64,000 bases of DNA from NCBI GenBank assembly GCA_037951105.1, contig JBAMJV010004280.1:1-64000 (forward strand), read 5' to 3'. Every line of letters starts with the position of its first letter. Within the stretch, counting starts at the first letter, position 1. The DNA comes from Echinarachnius parma (Eukaryota; Echinodermata; Echinoidea; Clypeasteroida; Echinarachniidae). This document shows positions 11,547 to 22,833 of the stretch, piece by piece. The notes beneath the pieces are model-generated. The model made no database searches, had not been told where the DNA came from, and was given only the letters and a program-made list of their open reading frames with translations. The position numbers and the translations under genes were made by a program.

Positions 11547-11900
11547 TTAAAGGGATCTAGTAACTTTGTTGACATGTGCAAAAAGTGATGAATGGTTGAT
11601 GCAATGTATATTGTTGATATCTCATATGTCCACAGTGTATTGTGTGAAAATTGAAAGTAAAATGGGCATTGTATGGCCAAGTAATGAGCGAAAATGCAAA
11701 GTGATATTCAGTAACTCACTGCACTCACTTTGTACACGGAAGAAAAACTCCCCCCGGAAGTTCAATCATACATATCTTTGTAACGAAATGGAAATTTGAA
11801 AAACCGAAACCTGTCCCATGATTTTATTGTTATTACGAATACAACAAGGTATAATGAGGGTTATTTTGAGGATTTGGACAATGTTACTAAGTCCCTTTAA
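11547..11900. mobile_element. T2/Kolobok-like MITE, family 2
   Basis: TTAAAGGGATCTAGTAAC left, GTTACTAAGTCCCTTTAA right, 354 bp. It shares its interior with 1291-1631. Confidence 0.8.
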
Positions 11901-12990
11901 TGGTATGACATAATTAAAAGTAAGGGTTTTACATACCTTAAAAGATTTAATACAAGGCATGTTTCAAATATGTTGTTGAATTTCCAACAAATTGCCAACG
12001 TAGAGAAGCATTTCTATTACGACTAGCGATACATTTTACGAACTGAAACGTCATCCGTTACGCTGTTATAAACATAAATGCCAGCAATAGACCCAAATCC
12101 TATAAGAAATTATTGTGATTGTGCATTTCTTACCAGATGAATGGGAAGTGAGTTTGCAGACCAGACGTGTTGTTGATAATGAGATGCCACATAGTACATG
12201 TGCAAGTTGTGGTCAACATCCAAACACCACTGCTTGTATACTTTAACCTTGATACAGATTCCCTTGAAGTTGTCTCTTGTATTGTTTTCCCCTTTTTCAC
12301 TCTCATCTCCTCCTCATCTTAGTAGTTAGTGATGATGTTAAAGATCAGACTCGGTGCAGCAAGTCATGTCTCAGGGCATCAGACCACCCTCAGGTATGCG
12401 TTGCAAAGTTTTACAAGATGGTCAGAAATAGTCACTTCTTGAATGGTTTACTTTGTAAACTTGTATCTTTCCCATAAAGTGGAGCACCAAGTCGAGGCAG
12501 TTGCAGTATCCATAGTCTTAGTAAAACAAGCTTCCAAACAGCGACTTATGTTTCAGTTATATTTAACGATAGTCCAAAGTAAAATGTTTTTCTTTGATAA
12601 AGCCGACGTCCTACTACCACCTCATACCGCGACGGTCAGTAGAGCTTAGTGGAACAGCCGTCGAAACGAAGAATGATGTTTTCGCCTGATCTTTAGAGGC
12701 GCTGTAGTCGCATATTCTAGAAGCGAAACTGTAATTCGTTAGCAAATAGTAACGTATGCGCATGATCACACGATAAGAGCTGCAAGTGGGCGTGGCTTGT
12801 CCAGACTTCATACGGAGTCTGTGCACGAGAAAATAGCACAATGATAGGCATCAATTTTGAAAGGGAGCAGGAGGCCCCCTTCAAATGATAAGAACTGCAC
12901 TGTTGATCATACTTTTTATTTTCATTTGTACATACCTCACGTATTACGCAGTTTAGAAGTAAGATATTGCTGGGATTTATGTGGGGTCAA
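11901..12990. other. no recognisable feature
   Basis: Mixed-composition DNA. Short frames lack domain signatures and no strong exon could be built on either strand. Confidence 0.45.
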
Positions 12991-13001
12991 CATCCCCCCT
13001 A

Positions 13002-13031
13002 CACACACACGCACGCACACACACACACACA

Positions 13032-13090
<59 letters not shown>
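13002..13090. repeat. (CA)n microsatellite
   Basis: About 85 bp of CA with a few interruptions. The His/Thr-rich open frames here are artefacts of it. Confidence 0.95.
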
Positions 13091-13280
13091 CCAAAATATT
13101 TCACATACAATATAAACAATATATACAAAAGTTATGCAAACAAAGCACAAAGGAACAAACAGAAATACAGTAGTAGTATCACATTTAGTTATCAATTAAA
13201 TACAAATTAAGCAATTTACATAAATTGCCTAGCAACACCATTTAAGACCATGAGGGTCAACAGGCGGGGGACGGGAAACT

Positions 13281-13350
13281 CCCCTCCCCCCCCCCCCCCT
13301 CCCCCCCCCCCCCCCCATACACACACACACATACAAACACACACACACAC
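13281..13350. repeat. poly-C tract followed by (CA)n
   Basis: C-run 13281-13316 broken by two T, then a CA repeat with ATACA interruptions. Confidence 0.9.
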
Positions 13351-13664
13351 ATAACCAAGACAGCGAAGACATACTATGAAATGTTGACCAGATCTCATCG
13401 GACTTTCCTTATATTTCTGCACTCAACCCTCTTTTAAACATCTTTCAACCATGTTGATCAATTCGTTTGGCATTACTGATTTTGGCTGTAAGTAAATTGT
13501 TAATATTCCATGAGAGCAGTACATGGGATTTTTTTCTGCTCAATAATTCACTGATCAAAGGTATTTGTATACAACGTAAATCATAATCATAATGCAGACA
13601 GACTAACAGATAATGCTGATAAGCCAACTGAGATCATAATTTTCTTATCTATCCGTGTTTGAAT

Positions 13665-13786
13665 ATGGTGCTTAACACTTATATAAGATCTGGAACTTTC
13701 CAGAACAAAGTCCTGTTGACACACACTCATCGGCCTCTTGAGTATACATTTAAGTCGTAATGATGGGAATTAACTACATTATACAT
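13665..13786. repeat. segment repeated at 16431 and 18815
   Basis: AAGATCTGGAA..TTCCAG and CACTCATCGGCCTCTTGAGT recur at 16445-16535 and, more diverged, at 18835-18860, pointing to an old repeated block in 13.6-20.2 kb. Confidence 0.55.
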
Positions 13787-14429
13787 TTAAAGGGGCCCTA
13801 CAAACCAAATGCATGTTTAGTTCTGTTCATCTGTATTAGTGGACACATTCATTATTTTCTAAAAGGTTTGACCTAAATATGTTTTGTATATTTTTTAACA
13901 TTTTATCATGTATATTTCTTCATGTTGCTAACCCCCACCTCCTAAAAAACCCTCCAGAGTAAATTATATTGTTGACCTGTTGTGACATCATAATGTCAAT
14001 CACTGGTCAGCTACCATGAGATTAACAAAAGATGAAAGTACAAAAAGAACATCCACACAAAAGCATGCCCTGCATACCTCCATGACAGTGCTTTTCTTCT
14101 GTCATAGCAGCAGCTATTGAAATTGAAGGTGTGTGAGTTAGTATTCTATTCAAACGTGTGATTGTGATTAGGCACTCAGCTAGGGTGAAGGGAACTTCTT
14201 TGTAACTGAGTAGTTGATGGCTGATGATGTCACAACAGGTCAACAATAGAATTCTACTCTGGAGAGGTTTTCAGAAGTGGGGGGCTTCACAATATGGAGA
14301 AAAATAATTACTAAAATGTTTTAAAATAAACAAAATATGTTTGGGTCAAATGGTTTAGAAATAGTTCATGTGTACACTAATGGAGATGAACAGGAGATAA
14401 CATGCGTTTAGTTTGCCTGGCCACTTTAA
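13787..14429. mobile_element. T2-like foldback MITE, family 6
   Basis: Starts TTAAAGGGGCCCTACAAACC and ends GGCCACTTTAA. The two halves are inverted copies of each other over most of 643 bp: CTGTTCATCTGTATTAGTG pairs with CACTAATGGAGATGAACAG, and GTTGACCTGTTGTGACATCA with its complement near 14227. It can form a very long imperfect hairpin. Confidence 0.75.
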
Positions 14430-14769
14430 ACTAAAGACACTTTGTTATCCTTACATGACATAATAACAATAACATGCCTTTGCTGACGAAGTAGACTATT
14501 GTGAAAAATTGATCAAATGGATTGCATAACAATTGTATAATTATGTAACTCCGAGTTTTAAAAATCGATAATAACAATAAGGGCTTTCTCTGACAAAATG
14601 TCTTTTCCATTACGTTAGTTTAAAATTTTCCGTCTTAGGGCATATTTCCAGCTTTAGTCAGCATAAATATAGTGCTCCGCAATCGATAATTGATTACATA
14701 AAGACAATGTTGATGAAATGATGTTCTAAGTGTATATTACTTTCCATACCTCGGTAGTGATAGTTCTAA

Positions 14770-14995
14770 TAAGCCCTGACATTCACACCAAATGGCACCT
14801 GTATTACGTCATGTGATCGTACCGCCATTAATGAGCTATGATTAAGGACAGTCAGTTGTCCAAGTTCAAACTGAAATTGACCAATACGAGTAACTAAAGA
14901 ATAGCTGATGTCCAAGAATTGGTATACCAAGAAAAAGAAGAAAGCGAAAATATATGATAATATTAACCGTGCTTCGCAACACTGTTGAGACATAA
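14770..14995. repeat. segment repeated at 16880 and 20030
   Basis: CCCTGACATT, GTATTACGTCATGTGATC and CCAATACGAGTAACTAAAGA have diverged counterparts near 16925-17020 and 20030-20140. A minus-strand frame across it has a hydrophobic stretch, but it is not kept open in the other copies. Confidence 0.5.
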
Positions 14996-15240
14996 ACGAT
15001 GGTATCTAATTTATCTCAATAATATTTGTATTATTTCCGAGTATTATTACATACCCCTCCCCAATCGGCCCCTCTCAATCAACCCGCCCTTTCACAGACT
15101 GAACAATTTAATATAAGAAGTGTTTTACATCTAAAATAGTTCACAAGAGCCCTGACATGTAGTTTTTTTGGCACAGAAATAACTGATAACAAAACCGTTC
15201 GTACATCATTTTTTTTTTCTGCACGAAGTATACACACGCC

Positions 15241-16335
15241 CAGGGGCGTCGATCCTGGGGGGGCAGGGGGGCGGTCGCCCCCCCCCCCCCAATGAAAATA
15301 TTGGGGGGGCGAACATATCATTTCGCCCCCCCAATAATTCCGAAAATGAGCAAGAAAAAATCAAGTGATATAATGCCAAAGAGGGGAAAGACACATTATC
15401 AATAATTAATCTTCAAAATAGCCGTTTTCTAGTTTGAAAAGGACTGTAAATCTCCTTTTTGCCGCGCGCTTCGCGCGCATACAGTTTCTCATGTTGCAAG
15501 TTTCATTTTGGTTGCGGGAACTCACATGTGTTGGGCAGTGTAATTTCTCATACGCACACCTCAAACGAAGTTAATTAAACCCTCATCTATAGATAGCCCA
15601 CCGTCACAGAAAATAAAATAATCTGAAATATATCTTTCAGTCAATTCGGTCCATATGCGCTGAACGCAAATCATATTGAAATATTTTCATGTCCCCCCCA
15701 CATTTGAAAGTGATGAAGATTGTCCCCCTCCCTTTGTCATTATGTATGTTTGGTTCCATACTTATATACTTCATATTACGTGAAATTTCTGTCTCAGGTG
15801 TGCACCAAATCGCACAATTTCACGCCCAAAAATACAAAATCTCCCTACTGTGGGAGGGGGACACCCCCTCCCACACCCTCCCCCGCTCGGTCGCCTCGCT
15901 TCCTCGCAATGTCTCCCCTCCAGTTTTGAGAAGTTGTTGACGCCCTTGCTTAGCTTAATGGGAGCCCAATGCCCCTAGACTATTTCGATGGCTCTATAGT
16001 ATACAGGATCACGTGGATCCATCTCATGCAAGGCTCAATCTTTTCCTCGCTATGCCCTATAGGTTCACTATTTTATACAATTTTTACACCCATGATAGGA
16101 GTTGCAAATGTCTCAAATCTAAAAGCTTCCGGGGGCTCCGCCCCCTGGACCCCCATTATTGCCCCCAAATGTGGGTGCCCCCCAAAATCAGGTCTTCGAG
16201 CCATCAAGACACTTTCAATGAGCGCATAATAAAACTTCCGGGCATGCCAATGTGGGGCTTTTAGCTCTCAGTGGTCACTCTGGAAAATTTTTCAAATTTC
16301 GCCCCCCCAATATCAAAAACGGATCGACGCCCCTG
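15241..16335. mobile_element. hAT-like non-autonomous element with perfect ends
   Basis: A perfect 15-bp terminal inverted repeat, CAGGGGCGTCGATCC, is flanked by a perfect 8-bp direct repeat CACACGCC (15233-15240 and 16336-16343). CAGGGGCG ends with an 8-bp duplication are classical hAT features. Just inside both ends are C-runs with CGCCCCCCCAAT. The 1095-bp interior has no intact transposase; short frames rich in Pro are by-products of C-rich DNA. Confidence 0.85.
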
Positions 16336-16429
16336 CACACGCCCCAGGGAATTGTGCAAACAGAATAACTGATAAGCAAAGTGAAATCATTATTACCGTA
16401 TCTAGCCGAGTGGAATAAAATATTATGGT

Positions 16430-17060
16430 GGTATAAATTTGTACAAGATCTGGAAAGCTCCAGATAACCAAATCATGCAGAACAAAGGACAAAGTCTTAT
16501 TTTATACACACACTCATCGGCCTCTTGAGTATAAATTATAGTCGAAATTATGAGGATTGACTGTGAATGTATTTTTGTTTAATATGGTAGCACTTTTTGT
16601 TCATCTTCATGATAATCACTAAAAACTACAACATGGATATGCTCATGAAGAAGACCTTCGTAAAAATAAATAGTTCAGAAAAAATCATATAAAACTCCTT
16701 GGTTAAAAATGAGTAATGATAGTGATGACTGTCATTAAATATATGACGAAATCTGATGTGTTGTCCCTTTTTTAGGGCTTATATCAATTTGTTACCTTTC
16801 TAGCCATATATGTCTCGCAATCAATTCAATTGAGACAATACGAGATATTGAAATTAAGGGCATGCCTTTGACATTCGTAGAACGTTCAATACCTGCGCAG
16901 TGAAATTTAAAACAAAATTAAAATGTAATCTGTCATGTGATCATAACGCCATTAAAAATCTAAGATAAAGAACGATTAGTTAGCTAGGTTATAAATCAAT
17001 CGAACAATCCGAGAAACTAAACAATAAGATTAAAAATTAAAAAGCAAGGAAAACAAATAT
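16430..17060. repeat. second copy of old repeated block
   Basis: Contains diverged matches both to 13665-13786 and to 14770-14995, in the same order. Confidence 0.5.
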
Positions 17061-18127
17061 AATACATTTTATATTAAATTAAAGGTGATCTTTCTGCTAT
17101 AATAAGACGGATTTCTTAAAGGATAATAAATCATTGTTTCTCTCTAAATAGGGAGACTAGTTAGGAGGAAACATTTGTGAAAAATTTATCACGACCGGTC
17201 AACAAAATGTTAAAAAAATATACCTCTTGGAAAATGTTTTGTGATGTCAAATTGGACTTTGGCAACTTTGTTGATAGCACCCATATGTACACATCGCGTG
17301 TTCCGTTATCGCAGAAGTATACCTTAAGTATATTTGCTTTTCGTCTTAATATGAATCCCCTTTATTTATATTAGGGGCGTTAAAATATTTTCATAGTTTT
17401 GATTAGCATGTTGAAGATAAAGCTTTTCCTGATACACCATGTACTGTATATGTGTTCTCATGACACGGTGTGTGATTGAAGGGGACCACCAGGCAAAGAA
17501 CAACACATACTTACATGTTTTAGGTAACGTTGAGTGATATCAAATAGATACCCAACATCTCGCAAAGTGTTGTTTACTTTATTAGCAATTCAATCACCAC
17601 TTACGGAACCAGTATGGCTCATGGTTCCGTACGCGCGAAACGTTTGCAAGTGCGCCAATTGTAACCACGCGTACGTTTCGAGACAATAATCACGGATAAT
17701 GCGTTCGTCCTAGATAAAAGGTAGTATTTGTACGAAGACCCATGAACACATGTTGTAGTATGGTTATGTTAATTTTGGGGGAAAACAATTAATGTTCACG
17801 ATGTATGAATTGTATTTCTTGGTAATGGGGAGAGATGTTCTATCTCCCGACCACGGGCTTCGGTGTGTCCCCTTTGGAATTTATCCAACAGGTTGATAAT
17901 GTGGGAATAGATCTATATAAACAGCTAATTAAACAACGGACACATAAAGAGACAAGGAGTTAAACAAATCATATTGGATCAATCCCAAAAGTGACAGCCC
18001 ATTGCCTCTGGTTGGGAGATGAAACAGAACCATGTGACTCTTTTTGATCTACGTTGAAGCCTCCAGAGACCTTTGCCCTTTCCAATAAATTAATAAAAAT
18101 CACTTTCTAAAGAGGGCGTCATACAGC
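17061..18127. other. no recognisable feature
   Basis: No gene seen. A lone TTAAAGGTGATC at about 17078 could be a T2-like left end without a partner. Confidence 0.4.
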
Positions 18128-18543
18128 GTGTTCACACACAAACAATTTTCATCCCGAAATCATGACTAAAGAATCATGACTAACGAAACGTCGTATAAAG
18201 AATCATTATTAACGAAACTAACGAACGCTCACACACTCAAAAACAAGCAGTGTGATGTCTTTTTTCTGTCTGCTGTCATGTTAAGCCACGCTCAGTTATA
18301 CGAGTATACCGAATCATGATTAGCGAATCGACCGGGCGTTCACACATAAAACGAGCTTGATTCTTTAGTCAGCTCTCGTACGATACTAGGCTCAAACCCC
18401 AGTTTCGTTAATCATGATTTTGTGTACAACGTTTCGTTAGTAAGTGTTCAGACACACAATTTCCGTCGTATAACTATAGTTGAGAGCTGACTAAAGAATC
18501 AGCTACTGACTAGCTATACGATGAAATGTTTGTATGTGACCAC
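18128..18543. mobile_element. palindromic MITE-like element
   Basis: GTGTTCACACACAAACAATT at the left pairs with the inverse of AAATGTTTGTATGTGACCAC at the right. Inner blocks CATGACTAA, ACGAAACGT and GATTCTTTAGTCAGCT also recur inverted. Superfamily unclear. Confidence 0.6.
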
Positions 18544-18745
18544 GGGGATAGGGAAATACACAAATCCAAACGCTTGCCAATCATAAATCAGACCACACTA
18601 CGGCACTGCTTTCATGATATGCTGTATATTACTAACAGGCACAATTCACCTAACCCCTTTTCACTCATTACTAAATGAAAAGTTTAAACCCGTAGTTTCA
18701 TATTATGTTTATAGATTCTTGAAGTGAAAAATCATGCAGTCATGT

Positions 18746-18890
18746 CCCCCCCCCCCCCCTTTCATCATTACTTACAGCAACCTGGAACCTTGTACGTCAA
18801 CCAACCCCTGTTTATAGGATAAAGCTGTATTTACACACACGCATCGGTCTCATGAGTATACACTTATCATCCAAATGATTGATTCTTACA
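18746..18890. repeat. poly-C tract and third CATCGG block
   Basis: C-run at 18746-18759, then CACGCATCGGTCTCATGAGT near 18838, the diverged third copy of the block at 13730 and 16505. Confidence 0.55.
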
Positions 18891-19067
18891 CAAAATGTAA
18901 ACTCATCAGACATGAAGACATATTATTATCTTTATAGCTAAAATAACATTATTGGTAAAAACCCATCCCCGGCCCCAACACAAAGTAAAAGTTAATTAAC
19001 CACTTGCATTACATAACATGTGAATGAATAAATCATAACGTATACGTTACTGTAAAGATGTTTCCCA

Positions 19068-19090
19068 CCCCCCCCCCCCCCCCCTCCCCC
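19068..19090. repeat. poly-C tract
   Basis: C run with one T. Confidence 0.9.
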
Positions 19091-19232
19091 AACAATGAAA
19101 TAAACGCTTGTATTACCCGCCAAAGTACATGAATCAATCATAATGTATATACTGTAAAGATGTTTCCTAAATGGTTTGAAAGTGGCTATAAAAGTAAAAA
19201 CAGTTTATGCGACAGGCTGCATGTATGGACAG

Positions 19233-19966
19233 GTGTCTTAACTTCGCGCGTATCCCAACTTCGCGGATCATAGGCGAGATACGCAAAAATTAGAACACGG
19301 ACACGGCGACGGAAATTTTCAATGTCAACTGAAAGAGCACACATCAATTACTCATAAACCAAAAAATTTGCCAATAAAGAGCAATATTTCTGAAGAAATA
19401 CTTACTTTTTGTGGTCTTTTTTTGTAAATCACAACTTTGGTGTTCCAACAAAATTATGGAGGAGGAAGTATCAAGCAAATTAGACGGAAATCGTTCCAGT
19501 AGAACATATTTGTTGTCATCGAAAGGCTGCGCAAAATGCTCCTTTATTCGACCTACCCATCAAATTTACTTTCGGATCGCGCAATCTCCGTAGATAGCTT
19601 GACAACGCTGCGCGTGCTAAGATGCTAATGCGCACAAAATGTTTGCATCATCACACTGCCATTGAAATGCGTGTTACGGTTTGCTACACGGGATACGTGT
19701 TAAGTCAATGGCAGGGTGCCCTATGTATTATGCGCGAAGTATGGAGACTACCGTACTCGGTGAAGAAGCTCTTGCTGAAATGACATAGTCACGGAATCGG
19801 GTCATTAACACCACGAATTGTGAGTTTAAATGAAATTGTTCAAGATAAATCGAATCCTCAGAATTTGAGGGGTAATTTATTATTGTTTCATTGAGATTAC
19901 TGTAATTTTCTTGATCCTAAGCCACTTTGAAAAAATCCTAAATTTTCGTGCGCGAAGTTAAGACAC
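19233..19966. mobile_element. inverted-repeat element, unclassified
   Basis: GTGTCTTAACTTCGCGCG at the left and its near-perfect inverse CGCGAAGTTAAGACAC at the right bound 734 bp. No target duplication is clear and no transposase is present. Confidence 0.6.
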
Positions 19967-20024
19967 GGCATCGTACTCAGCCAGGCGAAGCCGGGTAAAG
20001 ATGGGTGAAGCAGTGTTACTTAAA

Positions 20025-20180
20025 AATAGCCCTGACAATTTACAAAATGACACATGTATTATGTCACGTGACCAGAAAAAGGCTATGGTGAAGGATCATC
20101 AGATATCATGATTATTACTATATTGTCCACGCCGGGGAACTAAAACAATGACAAGAACAAACAAAAACGGAGAGAAATAA
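20025..20180. repeat. third copy of old repeated block
   Basis: CCCTGACAATT, GTATTATGTCACGTGACC and GGGGAACTAAAACAAT correspond to 14770-14995 and 16880-17020. Confidence 0.45.
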
Positions 20181-20389
20181 TACAAGGTTTTATGTGAAAC
20201 AAATGAGTTAGAGGTGCTCTGCACCCTTTAATGAGACAGGTTATTCAAAGAAATATCAATATTGTTTTCACGGTAATGATGTGAAATAAAAGGAATTATT
20301 AACCATAGCAGACATCTGAGCAGGGCAATTTTAAAACCATATTGCCCTCCAAGTTAAGTAGGCCAACAAAACTAGGGGTGAAAAAAAAT

Positions 20390-20532
20390 CATATTGCCCG
20401 CTCAGAAAAGTCAATGGGATTTTGTGTGTAATTTGCCGGTCAATATGATCACACAGTAAACCAATGGACAAAATCTTATTGACCGCTCAGAAAAGTGAAT
20501 GGGATTTTGTGTGTAATTTGCCGGTCAATAAT
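20390..20532. repeat. 85-bp tandem duplication
   Basis: CGCTCAGAAAAGT.AATGGG and TTTGTGTGTAATTTGCCGG occur twice, 85 bp apart, each ending CGGTCAATA. Confidence 0.8.
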
Positions 20533-20807
20533 ATTTATCCGAGATGAAGGCGCGCTAACAGCATGAGTGCGCAAATTCATACGCGCGTTTATCAATGATT
20601 TGCGCGTGTCTAATTATGACGTAACAATGTGTTACGCGCTAGCTAAGTAATGATTCTTTACAAACTGGGATGAAGTCAAAATGTATGCATTTTGGTTAAA
20701 ACTTGAAGTTTAAACATCGTTCAATAATTGTAAGAATTGTGCAATTTGTACCCTTTAAATTAATATATTGCATGTTCGCTCGAGATGTCTGATTAGTTAA
20801 TAATTAC

Positions 20808-20941
20808 AATATTGACTGGACTTTCGGGCTACACTACAAATATTGCCCTCATAGATCCATATTGCCCTCGTCTTCGACTCGGGCAATATGAATCTAGTTC
20901 AGGCAATATTTGCCGTGTCTCCCTCAAGGCCAGTCAATATT
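20808..20941. mobile_element. short palindromic element
   Basis: AATATTGACTGG and CCAGTCAATATT are perfect inverted ends. Inside, CATATTGCCCTCG and CTCGGGCAATATG form a second inverted pair around TCTTCGA. Related ATTGCCC/ATTGACC words fill 20320-20530. Confidence 0.65.
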
Positions 20942-21660
20942 CTTTAATTATTTGTGAATGTCTGAGCACAATCGGACACGAAATAAGAAGAACACTCTGC
21001 CCCTATGAAGATTTCTTGGGGTCTCAAATTTGCAGAGCACTTTATCAAATATGTTGTCCCTATATGCTTATTACAGTAGAAGTGCAATTTTAGTATATTA
21101 CTTAAGATGTTTGTTTTTTGGTCCCCTTTCTCCCCTTTTCTTCTATGAAGTAGAATGAAAATGAACGACGTTGTTTGATTAAAATGTTATAGAAATGTAT
21201 AATATAGCTTTACAATTATTAACAATGCTTGTCAAACGGCGAGTGAGTGGCTAGTTAAGAATCAATATTTGTTATTTGGTGGAAGACATTCGATGTTTTT
21301 GTCACCGACCGGGACTTTGGACTCCACTCTGCGGATTATGTCTGGATATTGAGAGCCTCGCGTGATTGAACGAGTTGACTAGAGCGATGTCCTGCATTTT
21401 TGTTTGATTGGATCATTTCGATATCAAAAATGAGATATAAAGTTCATCTGTCTCATTTGTATATTTACACGCGATAAATACACTCGAATCTGCAGGTAGT
21501 GCGCGCAAATTTAAACCGCCGTCTGATGGTGCTTTATCTGACATACAATTATATAACGAGTTAGCACTGAGCAAAGTCCCATCAAGTTAATTGATTTTAT
21601 GTTCCTGTTATATCTTCAATATGTATTTATATTATGAGCTAGCACTGTGCAAAGTCCAGC
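20942..21660. other. no recognisable feature
   Basis: No exon or element boundary could be supported. Confidence 0.4.
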
Positions 21661-21666
21661 GAAGAG

Positions 21667-21998
21667 TTAAAGGGATACCTATAAAGTGTCCAACTCCACG
21701 AAAATTGCTTTCAGCTTCCTCATTTCCTTTCTACCGTGTTGTTTAGGTTATGGTAATAGACGAATACAATAGGGTTAGATTTTTTCAAATGGCCCTTTAC
21801 TGTGACGATACACGTCATACAGTATTTTGTTGTAAAAGCTGATGCATATTTTTGCTTCTTTTAACCAGGAAAGCAATGCTATTATTCATTTAAACTTTCA
21901 CACACCATTTGGACATATCTTACAATGATTTTGGTACAGGATTGAAGTCTCAAATGTCCTTTTGGGCAATATCTGACACTTTATAGGTGCACCTTCAA
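21667..21998. mobile_element. T2/Kolobok-like MITE, family 3 (inverted orientation)
   Basis: TTAAAGGGATACCTATAAAG left and CTTTATAGGTGCACCTTCA right. The inner GGGCAATATCTGACACT identifies the family, here in the opposite orientation to 2531. Confidence 0.75.
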
Positions 21999-22021
21999 GA
22001 TTAAAGTTGAATCTTTGTGAA

Positions 22022-22050
22022 CCCCCCCCCCCCCCCCCTCCCCCCCCCCT
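22022..22050. repeat. poly-C tract
   Basis: C run with two T interruptions. Confidence 0.9.
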
Positions 22051-22833
22051 CCACCCACCCATCCCCGGAAACGTATTAAATATGTGTTTTTGTATTGAAG
22101 GTAAATTAAAAATGTGAATGTTTGAGTTGGTTATCAATGCCCCTAAATGAATTTGAATGAGAAAGTATGACAAAATATCAAGTAGACATGACTTTTCTTC
22201 AATTCATTAATTAATTATTATCCACATCTAACGTCATTTAATCTGCAGATAACAATTCAGAAACATTACATTTTTAGTAACGACTCTGCATGAAACGATC
22301 ACCTTCAATCAGTAGCGTACCAACACAAGAAATACAACAAAACAAGAGAGTTTTTCAAGAGAATCTGTATCTGGGATTCTGGGTTAGACTATACAAGCTG
22401 TACTGTATGGATGTACCTGCACATGTACCTCCTGACATCTCATTATCAGCAAGCGTCTGGTCCGCACGCTCACTACCCATTTATCTGGTACGAAATTAAT
22501 CAATAACTTTTTGCTTTTGTGAGACGGATAATAACAATAATTTCTTAGAGTATTTGGGTCTATTCCTGGTATGTATGTTTATAACACTGTACTGGATAAC
22601 TTTTTTTGGTTCGGACAATGTATTGCTAGCCGTAATACCAATTGCTTTCCTGTTGTCAATTTGTTGGAAATTTAACTACATATTTCAAACATGTCTTGTT
22701 TTCAATCTTATAAGGTACATATGACCATTACTTTTAGTCATGTCATACCCTTTAGTCATTTGTCGTATTTTATTCTCTGGTATTGTACGATGCATGTTTT
22801 TAAATGGTCACAATCGAATGATAAAGGCATCAG

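Noticed and set aside
12857-13210. His/Thr-repeat protein
   Set aside because: The frame is only the translation of the (CA)n microsatellite.
14766-14993. Small membrane protein on the minus strand
   Set aside because: A hydrophobic stretch is visible, but the frame is disrupted in the two related segments and lies in a repeated block.
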